The notes: a model not told the origin generated them from the sequence alone. 17,106 bases of DNA from Acidovorax sp. (GCA_011620245.1 WOZN01000344.1:1-17106), one strand, 5' to 3'; positions 6,201 to 13,558 are shown, numbered from the stretch's first letter. Program-made: numbers and translations.

Positions 6201-7946
6201 TCAGACGGAAGCGGAGGCGACTTTGTCTGCACTGGAAGGTTGCACAGCAGCATTGAGGCGCACGAATTCAAATGCTGCGTGGGTGCTGAGGAACACTTTC
6301 CCTTGCAGACGTTGGCCCAGAGGCGTGTTCTGCAGGCGGTCCAGCACGGGGCCTTTGACTTCGGCCAGCAGCAGCGTCATGCCGCGCTGCCCCAGACTGC
6401 GCTCCAGGTCGGTAAGCACACCCAGCGCCGTGGTGTCGATCTGGTTGATGGCAGAGCACACGAGCAGCACATAACGCGTGTCGGGCTGGGCCAGCACCAG
6501 AGACTCAACGGTGTCCAGCAAAGCATCCGAATTGGCAAAGTACAGGCTTTCATCAACCCGCACGGCGATCAGGCCAGGCTCGGTGGTCACCGCATGGCGC
6601 GCCACATTGCGAAAGTGCTCGGTTCCCGGCACGCGCCCCACCACCGCGATGTGCGGGTGGCTGCTGCGCCATACCAGTATGCCCAAGGACAAAGCCACCC
6701 CGATCAGGATGCCCTCCTCCACGCCCAACGCAATCACACCAGCTGCGGTCGCCAGCAACGACATGGCATCTGCCTTGTCGTAGTGCCAGGCCTCGCGCAG
6801 GGTTTGCACATCGATCAGCGATACCACGGCCACGATGATGGTGGCCGCCAGCACCGCATGGGGCAAATAATGGAACAGGCCTGTCAGGGCTGCGATGACC
6901 ACGCCCATCAGCAAGGCGGATATCACACCCGCCAGAGGTGTGTTGGCCCCCGCCGCGAAGTTGACGACCGACCGCGCAAAACCGCCGGTGACAGGAAACC
7001 CGCCCGACAAAGCACTGGCCAAATTGGCGGCGCCCAGGCCGAGAAGCTCGCGATTGGGGGTGATGCGCTGCTGGCGTTTGAGGGCCAGGGACTGCGCCAC
7101 CGACACACTTTCGACAAACCCCACCATAGAGATGAGCAACGCAGGCAGCCACAGTGGCCCGATGGCAGCCAGGGACACGCCGGGCAACGCCAACGTGGGA
7201 AGGCCCTGTGGCACTGCTCCCACGATACTGACGCCAGCGGTTTGGTCCCAGCGCAATGCCGCCACCATTGCCGTGGACACAATCACTGCCAGCATAGGGG
7301 CGAGCCTGGAGGCGATGTCTGCCAGATTGGGATTCGCCCCGGTGCCAACCAGCCAGGGTGCCAGGTACTTGCGTGCAAACAGCAGAAAAAGCACGCTCCC
7401 AGCCCCGATGCCAAAGGTCACTCCATTGGTGCGCGGCACGGCCTGTGCCAGTTGCGTCAGGGTGTCCAGCACATTGGCGCCCCCTGCCTTCACGCCCAGC
7501 AAATGCTTGATCTGGCCCACCGCGATCAAAATGGCGGAACCCGAAATGAAGCCGCTGATGACTGGGTGACTCAAAAAGTGGGCCAGAAAACCGAGCCTCA
7601 GCGCGCCAAACAGCAACAACATGCCACCCGAGAGCAGCGCGAGCAGCATGGCCAGGTGCACATAGTCCGCAGAGCCCGCAGCCGCCAGCGGTTGCAGGGC
7701 GCTGGCCGTCATGAGCGAGACCACGGCTACCGGGCCCACCGCCAGTGTCATGCTCGACCCCAGCAAGGCATAGGCCATGATGGGGAGCATGCTGGCGTAC
7801 AAGCCCATTTCCGGTGGCAAACCAGCAAGCAGCGCATAGGCCAGGCTTTGAGGGATGAGCATCACCGTGACGATCACCCCGGCAACCACGTCCCCTGAAA
7901 GCCAGGACTTCTGGTAGCTGCGTATCCAGCCGGGCACGATGCTCAT
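6201..7946 (-). CDS. SulP-family anion permease with C-terminal STAS domain
   Basis: This 581-residue inner-membrane protein has a multi-pass SulP transport domain (about residues 15-420) and a cytoplasmic STAS domain (about 455-565). The SulP signature region LPPEMGLYASMLPIMAYALL lies near residues 43-62, and the STAS core is seen as VCSAINQIDTTALGVLTDL. Family members carry sulfate, bicarbonate, dicarboxylates or other anions. The ATG at 7946 is preceded by AAAGGGG at good spacing; an in-frame TTG at 7967 is less likely. It is the last gene of the leftward unit beginning with the ArsR repressor, 99 bp after the PmpB-like gene. The setting suggests transport of a sulfur oxyanion such as sulfite, sulfate or thiosulfate, but the direction and substrate are inferred. 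Confidence 0.92.
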   Translation of the reverse strand: MSIVPGWIRSYQKSWLSGDVVAGVIVTVMLIPQSLAYALLAGLPPEMGLYASMLPIMAYALLGSSMTLAVGPVAVVSLMTASALQPLAAAGSADYVHLAMLLALLSGGMLLLFGALRLGFLAHFLSHPVISGFISGSAILIAVGQIKHLLGVKAGGANVLDTLTQLAQAVPRTNGVTFGIGAGSVLFLLFARKYLAPWLVGTGANPNLADIASRLAPMLAVIVSTAMVAALRWDQTAGVSIVGAVPQGLPTLALPGVSLAAIGPLWLPALLISMVGFVESVSVAQSLALKRQQRITPNRELLGLGAANLASALSGGFPVTGGFARSVVNFAAGANTPLAGVISALLMGVVIAALTGLFHYLPHAVLAATIIVAVVSLIDVQTLREAWHYDKADAMSLLATAAGVIALGVEEGILIGVALSLGILVWRSSHPHIAVVGRVPGTEHFRNVARHAVTTEPGLIAVRVDESLYFANSDALLDTVESLVLAQPDTRYVLLVCSAINQIDTTALGVLTDLERSLGQRGMTLLLAEVKGPVLDRLQNTPLGQRLQGKVFLSTHAAFEFVRLNAAVQPSSADKVASASV

Positions 7947-8045
7947 GCTGACCCCTTTGATGATCAAAAGTCAGCCGTTGACAACTGGGGCAACACAGCG
8001 AGGTCCGGAGTCAGTGCGACGATGTGCAGGCTGATGTCAGTGGAC

Positions 8046-8498
8046 TCAGGCGTCGGTGCGGGTGTTGGTGCGGGTGTTGCTGCCTGTATAGCGTTCAGAC
8101 AGTTCGAAGAGCCACATGCCCGCCAGCATGGCGATCACAAACACGATGGCCTTGGGCTGGCCTGCGCTCGCCGAGACGATGGCGGGGCCGGGGCAAAAGC
8201 CCGCGACACCCCAGCCAGCGCCAAAGATCAGGCTACCGACCACCAGGCGACGATCAATATCGCGGGCGGTCGGCAGGTGCATGGCGCCGCCGAGAATGCT
8301 GGTGGTGCGCTTCTTGGCCACCGCAAACGCAAAAATGCCGACCGCGATGGCGCCACCCATGACAAAAGCCAGGGACGGGTCCCACAGGCCCGCCAGATCC
8401 AGAAAGCCCAGGACCTTGCCAGGGTCGGTCATGCCCGACACGATGAGACCCAGGCCAAAAATCAGGCCCACCACAAATTCCGAGATCCGGTTTTTCAT
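8046..8498 (-). CDS. YeeE/YedE-family membrane protein, PmpB-like half
   Basis: This 150-residue protein is the second half of a split YeeE/YedE transporter. Hydrophobic helices fill the sequence from [16 protein letters not shown] onward, with the family features KVLGFLDL and [13 protein letters not shown]102 in the latter is the conserved pore cysteine type of the family. The ATG at 8498 gives the normal MKNxxxxFVVGL start. An alternative TTG at 8528 directly follows the stop of the preceding gene. YeeE/YedE relatives carry thiosulfate, and the split PmpA/PmpB forms are associated with sulfide/persulfide operons. The C-terminal tail repeats NTRTNTRT because of a 12-bp tandem duplication at 8055-8078. 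Confidence 0.9.
   Translation of the reverse strand: MKNRISEFVVGLIFGLGLIVSGMTDPGKVLGFLDLAGLWDPSLAFVMGGAIAVGIFAFAVAKKRTTSILGGAMHLPTARDIDRRLVVGSLIFGAGWGVAGFCPGPAIVSASAGQPKAIVFVIAMLAGMWLFELSERYTGSNTRTNTRTDA
8055..8078. repeat. 12-bp tandem duplication in the PmpB-like C-terminus
   Basis: GGTGCGGGTGTT occurs twice in a row (8055-8066 and 8067-8078) near the 3' end of the gene. It keeps the frame and duplicates a four-residue unit in the tail. Confidence 0.85.
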
Positions 8499-8528
8499 AG
8501 TAATCAATGCTCCGATGAGGTGCTTCAA

Positions 8529-8960
8529 TCAGGCCAGCACATGCCGGATGAGAAAGACGGTGACAAATCCGGCGCCCATGAAGGACAGGGTGGCGACCAG
8601 GGACCGGGGCGACATGCGCGAAAGCCCGCACACCCCGTGGCCACTGGTGCAGCCCGATCCATAACGCGTACCCACGCCTACCAGCAGGCCTGCCAGGACC
8701 ACCATGCCCCAGCCCGCATCAATGCGCGGCTGTGTCGGGCCGGCCAGCAAACCATACAGCCACGGGGCCACCAACATGCCCAGCAAAAAAGTCACACGCC
8801 AGGCGATGTCGCCCCTGCGCGGGCGCAGCAAACCACCCACAATGCCGCTGATGCCCAGAATGCGGCCGTTGAGCAGAATGAAAAGCGCCGCGGCCAGGCC
8901 CAGCAAAACGCCGCCTGCAAGAGCAATCCAGGGATTGAAATGGGTCCAGTCGATCAGCAT
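8529..8960 (-). CDS. YeeE/YedE-family membrane protein, PmpA-like half
   Basis: This 143-residue protein is the first half of the split YeeE/YedE transporter. It has about four membrane helices and the highly characteristic motif [15 protein letters not shown] with C104 and C111, cysteines expected to relay a sulfur species through the membrane. The ATG at 8960 overlaps the stop of the ArsR-type gene by seven bases (ATGCTGA), so translation is probably coupled. Its own stop lies directly next to the PmpB-like gene. The two halves presumably assemble together. The transported species (thiosulfate, sulfide or persulfide) is not decided by sequence. Confidence 0.92.
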   Translation of the reverse strand: MLIDWTHFNPWIALAGGVLLGLAAALFILLNGRILGISGIVGGLLRPRRGDIAWRVTFLLGMLVAPWLYGLLAGPTQPRIDAGWGMVVLAGLLVGVGTRYGSGCTSGHGVCGLSRMSPRSLVATLSFMGAGFVTVFLIRHVLA

Positions 8961-9289
8961 GGAATGTTCTCCTTGGCGGGGTCACAAAATTGTTCAAACA
9001 AAACGTTCATCACCGCCAGAGCCTGGGCGCTGGCGATCTCGTAATAGATGTTCTTGCCTTCGCGGCGGGTGTTGACGAGGCCCTCCTCGCGCAACACCCC
9101 CAGTTGCTGTGACAAGGTGGGCTGGGAGATGCCTACCAGCTCCTCCAGCTCCCCCACCCTCTTCTCGCCCTGGCTGAGCTGGCACAGCAGCAACAGGCGG
9201 TCAGGGTTGGACAGCACTTTCATGAGGCGGCAGGCGCTGTCTGCCGAACGGCGCAGGGTATCAAGGTCAATCGGCTTCTCTGTGAGCAT
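8954..9289 (-). CDS. bigR: ArsR-family persulfide-responsive repressor (BigR/SqrR type)
   Basis: This 111-residue winged-helix protein shows the ArsR fold: RLLLLCQLSQGEKRVGELEE, the recognition helix SQPTLSQQLGVLREEGLV, and the wing REGKNIYYEI. Two cysteines stand out, C36 in LLLLCQL and C102 in LFEQFC; they correspond to the pair in BigR and SqrR that forms a disulfide or polysulfide bridge and releases DNA. Metal-binding motifs of ArsR or SmtB are not seen. I chose the ATG at 9289 because GGAG lies 9 bp upstream; the ATG at 9304 has no ribosome binding site. The gene is divergent from the persulfide dioxygenase, and palindromes in the spacer are likely its operators. A further Cys lies at the very C-terminus. 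Confidence 0.88.
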   Translation of the reverse strand: MLTEKPIDLDTLRRSADSACRLMKVLSNPDRLLLLCQLSQGEKRVGELEELVGISQPTLSQQLGVLREEGLVNTRREGKNIYYEIASAQALAVMNVLFEQFCDPAKENIPC

Positions 9290-9311
9290 GGTAGCGCGCT
9301 CCATTTCAAAT

Positions 9312-9332
9312 TCAATATTGATATTATATTGA
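9312..9332. promoter_or_regulatory. Palindrome 1, candidate repressor operator
   Basis: TCAATAT (9312-9318) and ATATTGA (9326-9332) form perfect 7-bp arms around 7 nt. It covers the -10 box of the leftward promoter and touches the -35 box of the rightward one. The AT-rich character and position over a -10 box fit what is known of BigR-type operators; binding is inferred. Confidence 0.6.
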
Positions 9333-9351
9333 CTGACAATCTATGAATCAA
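9323..9351 (-). promoter_or_regulatory. Leftward sigma70-type promoter for the repressor-transporter unit
   Basis: Read on the minus strand: -35 TTGATT (complement of 9346-9351), a 17-bp spacer, and a perfect -10 TATAAT (complement of 9323-9328). Transcription would begin roughly 25-30 bp before the ATG at 9289. Confidence 0.72.
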
Positions 9352-9357
9352 TAGACT
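9329..9357 (+). promoter_or_regulatory. Rightward sigma70-type promoter for the persulfide dioxygenase unit
   Basis: -35 TTGACT (9329-9334), a 17-bp spacer, and -10 TAGACT (9352-9357). Transcription would begin near 9364, leaving a short leader before the ATG at 9381. It occupies the same 29-35 bp as the leftward promoter. Confidence 0.65.
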
Positions 9358-9360
9358 GTT
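9335..9360. promoter_or_regulatory. Palindrome 2, candidate second operator
   Basis: GACAATCTAT (9335-9344) and ATAGACTGTT (9351-9360) are complementary at 8 of 10 positions around 6 nt. It spans the spacer and -10 box of the rightward promoter, where a bound repressor would block it. Binding is inferred. Confidence 0.5.
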
Positions 9361-9380
9361 GGCATCCAACGTGAAATCCC

Positions 9381-10253
9381 ATGAGTTCTCCTATGAAACC
9401 CCAGATCCAAGCCTTCTTTGACGATGCCACCTGGACCGTGAGCTATGTTGTCTTTGACAAGACCGGCGGCCACTGCGCTTTGGTGGATTCGGTGCTCGAT
9501 TACGACCCCAACTCAGCACGCACCCGCACGCACTCTGCCGACCGGCTGGTGGAGTTTGTGCAAAACCAGGGCCTGACCGTGCAGTGGATTCTGGAGACCC
9601 ATGCCCATGCCGACCACCTGTCGGCCGCGCATTACCTGCGCAAGAAACTGGGGGGCAAGATTGCCATCGGCGCTGCCATCACCCGGGTGCAGGATGTGTT
9701 CAAGGCAATCTTCCATCTGGAGCCCGAGTTCCATCCGGACGGCAGCCAGTTCAACCATCTGTTTCACGACGAAGAGCTGTTCCACATTGGCCAGCTTGAA
9801 GCCAGGGCATTGGCGGTGCCAGGCCACACCCCGGCGTGCATGGCTTATCAGGTGGCCGATGCCGTGTTTGTGGGCGACACCCTGTTCATGCCCGATGTGG
9901 GCACTGCGCGCTGCGATTTCCCGGGTGGCAATGCGCATACGCTGTACCAGTCGGTGCGAAAGCTGCTGAGTCTGCCCGATGAGACCCGCCTCTTCATGTG
10001 CCACGACTACCCGCCTGCAGGGCGCACCGCCGCATGGCAGACCACCGTGGCCGACCAGCGCGCCCACAATATTCATGTGCATGATGGCGTGACCGAAGAG
10101 GCCTTTGTGGAACTGCGTACCCGGCGCGACGCGACGCTGGAGATGCCAGTGCTGATCCTGCCATCGGTGCAAGTAAACATCAGAGCAGGCGCCATGCCAC
10201 CGCCTGAAGATAACGGCGTGACCTATCTCAAGATTCCGGTCAATGTACTGTGA
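9381..10253 (+). CDS. blh: Persulfide dioxygenase, ETHE1/Blh-like metallo-beta-lactamase fold
   Basis: This 290-residue protein belongs to the persulfide dioxygenase branch of the metallo-beta-lactamase superfamily, which uses one Fe(II) to oxidise glutathione persulfide to sulfite and glutathione. The metal-site motif THAHADH supplies H74, H76, D78 and H79; H149 (VPGHTP) and D166 (VGDTLF) complete the expected Fe set, and H208 lies in CHDY. GTARCDFPGG is typical of the family. The start is either ATG 9381 or ATG 9393 (MKPQIQAFFD); neither has a strong ribosome binding site. It is the first gene of the rightward unit, divergent from a BigR-like repressor, the arrangement known from bigR-blh loci. 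No rhodanese domain is fused; a separate one lies downstream. Confidence 0.92.
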   Translation: MSSPMKPQIQAFFDDATWTVSYVVFDKTGGHCALVDSVLDYDPNSARTRTHSADRLVEFVQNQGLTVQWILETHAHADHLSAAHYLRKKLGGKIAIGAAITRVQDVFKAIFHLEPEFHPDGSQFNHLFHDEELFHIGQLEARALAVPGHTPACMAYQVADAVFVGDTLFMPDVGTARCDFPGGNAHTLYQSVRKLLSLPDETRLFMCHDYPPAGRTAAWQTTVADQRAHNIHVHDGVTEEAFVELRTRRDATLEMPVLILPSVQVNIRAGAMPPPEDNGVTYLKIPVNVL

Positions 10254-10301
10254 CACCCTCTTTCATCCACCCGGCCCATCTGTGCAATCCAGGAGATTTT
10301 C

Positions 10302-10748
10302 ATGAGCAATGAACAGGTCACCGTTGAACTCGTCCAGCAAAAGGACTACCGCTTTGACATCCAGTTTGGTGGCGCCATTCCCCACCTGATCGCTGACGAA
10401 CCAGCCCCTTTGGGGACAGGCATGGGGCCATCACCCGTGCAGTTGCTGTGTGCGGCGGTGGGCAACTGCCTGAGCGACTCGCTGCTGTTTGCACTGCGCA
10501 AATTTAAACAGACACCCGAACCCTTATGCACCACAATACGGGCTGAAGTGGGGCGCAACCCCGAGGGCCGTTTGCGCGTGCTGCGCATTGAAGCCACCTT
10601 GCGCCTGGGCGTGCCCGCAGCGCGGCTGGAGCACCTGGACCGGGTGCTCGGCCAGTTTGAGAGCTATTGCACCGTGACCCAGAGCGTGGGCCAGGGCATA
10701 CCCATCGACCTGAAAGTGCTGGACTCAGACAATGTGGTCCTGAAATGA
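10302..10748 (+). CDS. OsmC-family thiol protein
   Basis: This 148-residue protein has the OsmC/Ohr-like fold. PSPVQLLCAAVGNCLSDSL carries C50 and C56, and C123 lies in FESYCTVTQSV; C56 and C123 correspond to the redox pair of OsmC/Ohr proteins. Those act on peroxides, but many OsmC members encoded with sulfide genes are of unknown substrate, and persulfides are plausible here. The ATG at 10302 has AGGAG (10291-10295) 6 bp upstream. It follows the dioxygenase by 48 bp and precedes the rhodanese by 43 bp, so the three are probably one transcript. Confidence 0.88.
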   Translation: MSNEQVTVELVQQKDYRFDIQFGGAIPHLIADEPAPLGTGMGPSPVQLLCAAVGNCLSDSLLFALRKFKQTPEPLCTTIRAEVGRNPEGRLRVLRIEATLRLGVPAARLEHLDRVLGQFESYCTVTQSVGQGIPIDLKVLDSDNVVLK

Positions 10749-10791
10749 CGATACCGAGCGCCTATCTTCCCTCGCTTTCTGGAAAACACCC

Positions 10792-11172
10792 ATGAAAACC
10801 GCCCATGACCTCGTTGCTGCCGCCAAAGCCCGGGTCCAGGAAATTCCCGTGGACCAGGCCGAGCAGGCCATTCACGAAGCCGATGTGCTGATCGATGTGC
10901 GCGAGGCCGATGAATACCAGGCCGGGCACCTGCCCGGCGCCATCCATGCCTCGCGCGGCCTGCTGGAGTTCAAGCTCAGCAACACGCCAGCGCTCACATC
11001 GCGCGACCTCAAGGTCGTCGTCTATTGCAAGACCAGTGGCCGCGCCGCGCTGGCCGCGTGCGCCATGCAGGACATGGGATATCTGCAGGTGCAGTCGATT
11101 GCCGGTGGCTTCGACGCCTGGCTGGCCGCTGGCAAGCCAGTGGTCAAGCCCGTGACGCACTCGTTCGAATAA
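10792..11172 (+). CDS. Single-domain rhodanese sulfurtransferase
   Basis: This 126-residue cytoplasmic protein is one rhodanese domain that carries sulfane sulfur on a cysteine. The substrate entry motif LIDVREADEYQAGHLPGAIH (residues 33-52) and the active loop CKTSGR, with C79 as nucleophile, are intact, followed by GGFDAWLAAGKPV. The loop is the six-residue type typical of sulfur-handling rhodaneses rather than Cdc25-like phosphatases. The ribosome binding site is weak (GGAAA). In this operon it could pass sulfur between thiosulfate or persulfide and glutathione, feeding the dioxygenase; that step is inferred. Confidence 0.95.
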   Translation: MKTAHDLVAAAKARVQEIPVDQAEQAIHEADVLIDVREADEYQAGHLPGAIHASRGLLEFKLSNTPALTSRDLKVVVYCKTSGRAALAACAMQDMGYLQVQSIAGGFDAWLAAGKPVVKPVTHSFE

Positions 11173-11258
11173 CCGGGTGAAGCGGCTCCAGGGCCGTTCT
11201 GCCTTTTCGCAAAGTGGCCCGCACAAGGGCTGCAAGCAACCAAAGCAAAGGGGAAATC

Positions 11259-11465
11259 ATGAAAGTCAACGTTGGAACTACTGACCGTGTCTTGCGCATC
11301 GTCGCCGGTCTGGTGCTGATCGCCCTGGCTGCCACTGACACCGTGGGCTGGTGGGGCTGGCTGGGCGTGGTGCCTTTGGCCACTGGCCTGTTTCGTTTCT
11401 GCCCGGTCTATACCCTGCTGGGCATCAATACCTGCTCCATGAACAAACAAGTAACCCCCAAGTGA
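11259..11465 (+). CDS. Small DUF2892 (YgaP-like) membrane protein
   Basis: This 68-residue protein matches the DUF2892 family: it begins with NVGTTDRVLRIVAG and ends with FCPVYTLLGINTC, with two hydrophobic helices between. C48 and C59 flank the C-terminal motif. The same helical hairpin is fused to a rhodanese in E. coli YgaP, and here it lies 86 bp after a free rhodanese, which suggests the two proteins work together at the membrane. The ATG at 11259 is chosen because AAGGGG (11248-11253) precedes it. Its precise role is not known to me. Confidence 0.9.
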   Translation: MKVNVGTTDRVLRIVAGLVLIALAATDTVGWWGWLGVVPLATGLFRFCPVYTLLGINTCSMNKQVTPK

Positions 11466-11640
11466 CCCTATTGCTCCGGCCCGGTGAAGTTTGAACCGAT
11501 CGCCCTGAGCCTGGCCTGTCCTGAGCCTGTCGAAGGGTCGAAGGGCTCAGCCTGAACGATAGTTGATACACCAAAGGGCCGGATCAATAGGGGGGTAACC
11601 GGCACTGCTTGGGTGCGGCCCTTCGACAGGCTCAGGGCGA
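11466..11640. repeat. Nested long inverted repeats between convergent genes
   Basis: The first pair, 11466-11482 and 11576-11592, is complementary over 17 bp with one mismatch and begins directly after the DUF2892 stop. The second pair, CCTGAGCCTGTCGAAGGG (11520-11537) and its perfect complement at 11619-11636, is offset so that the two stems interleave. The 18-bp word resembles a short repeat common between genes in many proteobacteria. The region probably serves as a terminator between the convergent DUF2892 and bioB genes, although no T-run follows. No gene was seen in 11466-11682. Confidence 0.75.
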
Positions 11641-11682
11641 ACGGGTTTTATTTGAGGTCTGTGCGCATGGGGTGCGCAGGGC

Positions 11683-12762
11683 TCAGGCGCATACCCCTTG
11701 CGATTGCGCATGCGCATGCAGGTCATCCGCTTCGGTCGTAGTGGTGCGGTGGCCGTTCAGCCCCAGCTTGGCCAGCAACTGCACATCGGCTTGCACGTCG
11801 GGGTTGCCAGTCACCAGCAGCTTGTCGCCGTAAAAAATCGAGTTGGCCCCGGCCATGAAGCACAGGGCCTGCACCGCTTCGCCCATCTGCTGGCGCCCGG
11901 CTGACAGGCGCACGCGGGCCTTGGGCATGGTGATGCGGGCCACGGCAATCACGCGCACAAAGTCAAAGGGGTCCACCGGCTCGCTATCGGCCAGCGGGGT
12001 GCCGGGCACGCGCACCAGGCTGTTGATGGGCACCGATTCGGGGTAAGGCTGCAGGTTGGCCAGCTGGGCAATCAGGCCCGCGCGGTGCACGGGCGCCTCG
12101 CCCATGCCCACAATGCCGCCGCAGCACACGCTGATGCCGGCGCTGCGCACATGCTGCAGGGTGTCCAGCCGGTCCTGGTAGGCGCGGGTGCTGACCACGT
12201 CGGTGTAGTACTCGGGGGCCGTGTCCAGGTTGTGGTTGTAGTAGTCGAGCCCCGCATCCTTGAGCGCCTGCGCCTGGTGCGATTCGAGCATGCCCAGCGT
12301 GGCGCAGGTCTGCAGGCCCAGGCCCTTCACGGCGCCGATCAGGGCACTGACCTTTTCGATGTCGCGGTCTTTGGGGGCGCGCCAGGCGGCGCCCATGCAA
12401 AAGCGGGTGGCGCCAGCGTCCTTGGCGGCCTGGGCGGCGCGCACCACCTCATCCAATTTCATGAGCTTCTCGGCCTTCACACCGGTGTCGAACTCGGCGG
12501 CCTGCGGGCAATAGCCACAGTTTTCGGGGCAGCCACCGGTTTTGACCGACAGCAATGTGGCCAGCTCGATGTCGCCGGCGGGCCAGTGCTGGCGGTGCAC
12601 CGTCTGCGCCTCGAACAGCAGGTCCATCAAGGGTTTCTCGAGCAGCGCCTGGATGGCATCAACCGTCCACGGGCCTTGCAATGCAGCAGGCGCAACGCGG
12701 CGGTGCAACTGCAGGGGCTGGCTGGCGGATGGGGTGGCGGATGGGGTGGCGGTAGGGGACAT
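11683..12762 (-). CDS. bioB: Biotin synthase
   Basis: This 359-residue radical SAM enzyme inserts sulfur into dethiobiotin, the last step of biotin synthesis. The radical SAM cluster motif CPENCGYC supplies C78, C82 and C85. The second cluster has C122 (RFCMGAAWR), C153 (QTCATLGML), C213 ([12 protein letters not shown]) and the Arg of VRLSAGR near 285. YYNHNLDT is also characteristic. The first 20 residues form a Thr/Ser/Ala/Pro-rich extension, partly made by a 12-bp tandem duplication (12724-12747). Start is the ATG at 12762, with only a weak ribosome binding site. It is the last gene of the leftward run after the carboxylase genes, whose product needs biotin. No other bio genes are in the window. 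Confidence 0.97.
   Translation of the reverse strand: MSPTATPSATPSASQPLQLHRRVAPAALQGPWTVDAIQALLEKPLMDLLFEAQTVHRQHWPAGDIELATLLSVKTGGCPENCGYCPQAAEFDTGVKAEKLMKLDEVVRAAQAAKDAGATRFCMGAAWRAPKDRDIEKVSALIGAVKGLGLQTCATLGMLESHQAQALKDAGLDYYNHNLDTAPEYYTDVVSTRAYQDRLDTLQHVRSAGISVCCGGIVGMGEAPVHRAGLIAQLANLQPYPESVPINSLVRVPGTPLADSEPVDPFDFVRVIAVARITMPKARVRLSAGRQQMGEAVQALCFMAGANSIFYGDKLLVTGNPDVQADVQLLAKLGLNGHRTTTTEADDLHAHAQSQGVCA
12724..12747. repeat. 12-bp tandem duplication in the bioB N-terminus
   Basis: GGCGGATGGGGT occurs at 12724-12735 and again at 12736-12747, followed by a third degenerate unit. It encodes a short TPSA-type repeat before the conserved part of BioB and keeps the frame. Confidence 0.85.
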
Positions 12763-12826
12763 GAGGGGGTCTTTCAGGGTGGAGGCAGAGAATGCGGGAA
12801 AAAACCAAAACCTGCGCGGCCAGGCG

Positions 12827-13009
12827 CTATCTGGGCTGACCGGGGATAAAGCCCAGGTCTTTCAGTTCTTCCCCGCTCAAATCCAGTTCGGTCAATTCTG
12901 GCTGGCGTGGCTCGATGCTGCGGCACCGTTCGTAGCTGGCCGGCGGGCCTTGCTCTTCTTGCCGTCGATCTTGTCCGCTGCGGCGGTCATTTGTCTGTCG
13001 TCGATCCAT
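12827..13009 (-). CDS. Possible small arginine-rich hypothetical protein
   Basis: This 60-residue reading frame fills most of the 303-bp gap between bioB and the VOC gene. The N-terminal half is Arg-rich with a repeated RR motif ([16 protein letters not shown]), followed by GPP, a second basic patch ([12 protein letters not shown]), and an acidic tail ([17 protein letters not shown]). The composition looks protein-like, and similar DRRSG-containing small proteins exist among beta- and gammaproteobacteria to my recollection. Against it, no ribosome binding site is visible before the ATG at 13009. Another frame (12892-13065), in phase with the VOC stop, is also open and GC3-rich. Function is unknown. 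Confidence 0.42.
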   Translation of the reverse strand: MDRRQTNDRRSGQDRRQEEQGPPASYERCRSIEPRQPELTELDLSGEELKDLGFIPGQPR

Positions 13010-13065
13010 TTATCTAGGTATTGAAACTCAGGAGCCCGCGCAGGGCGCAACTGCCGCAGCAGGCG

Positions 13066-13542
13066 TCAACCCAGCGCGGCAATCACTTGCGGCGGGGCCT
13101 GCACCAGTTCGATCAGCACGCCCTCGCCTGCGATAGGAAACTCATCGTTGCTCTTGGGATGCAGAAAGCAGATATCGTAGCCTGCGGCGCCTTTGCGGAT
13201 ACCGCCCGGCGCAAAACGCACACCCTCAGCGGTCAGCCATTCGACTGCGGCGGCCAAATCATCGATCCACAGGCCGATATGGTTGAGCGGCGTGGTGTGC
13301 ACTGCTGGTTTCTTGTCAATATCCAGCGGCTGCATGATGTCCACCTCGACCTTGAAGGCGCCCTGCCCCATGGCCAGGATGTCTTCGTCCACGTTTTCAC
13401 GCTCGCTCTGGAAGGTGCCGGTCTGCGTGAGGCCCAGCATGTCCACCCACAGGGTTTTCATGCGCTGCTTGTCGGTGCCGCCAATGGCGACCTGCTGGAT
13501 GCCCAACACCTTGAAGGGACGTGGAATGTTTGTGCTTGCCAT
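13066..13542 (-). CDS. VOC-family protein, candidate methylmalonyl-CoA epimerase
   Basis: This 158-residue protein has the paired beta-alpha-beta-beta-beta modules of the vicinal oxygen chelate superfamily. The halves are marked by [11 protein letters not shown]...MLGL and [18 protein letters not shown], and it ends in [11 protein letters not shown], a tail shared with methylmalonyl-CoA epimerases. Its place directly after a propionyl-CoA carboxylase-type subunit favours that role, converting the S to the R isomer of methylmalonyl-CoA. One point argues for caution: the first expected metal-ligand His appears replaced by Q17 in IQQVAIG, while the later His (NHIGL) and Glu (IELVQ) are kept. Start is the ATG at 13542. 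It is separated from the carboxylase gene by 71 bp holding a hairpin repeat. Confidence 0.72.
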   Translation of the reverse strand: MASTNIPRPFKVLGIQQVAIGGTDKQRMKTLWVDMLGLTQTGTFQSERENVDEDILAMGQGAFKVEVDIMQPLDIDKKPAVHTTPLNHIGLWIDDLAAAVEWLTAEGVRFAPGGIRKGAAGYDICFLHPKSNDEFPIAGEGVLIELVQAPPQVIAALG

Positions 13543-13558
13543 GGTCGAATGCCCTCGA

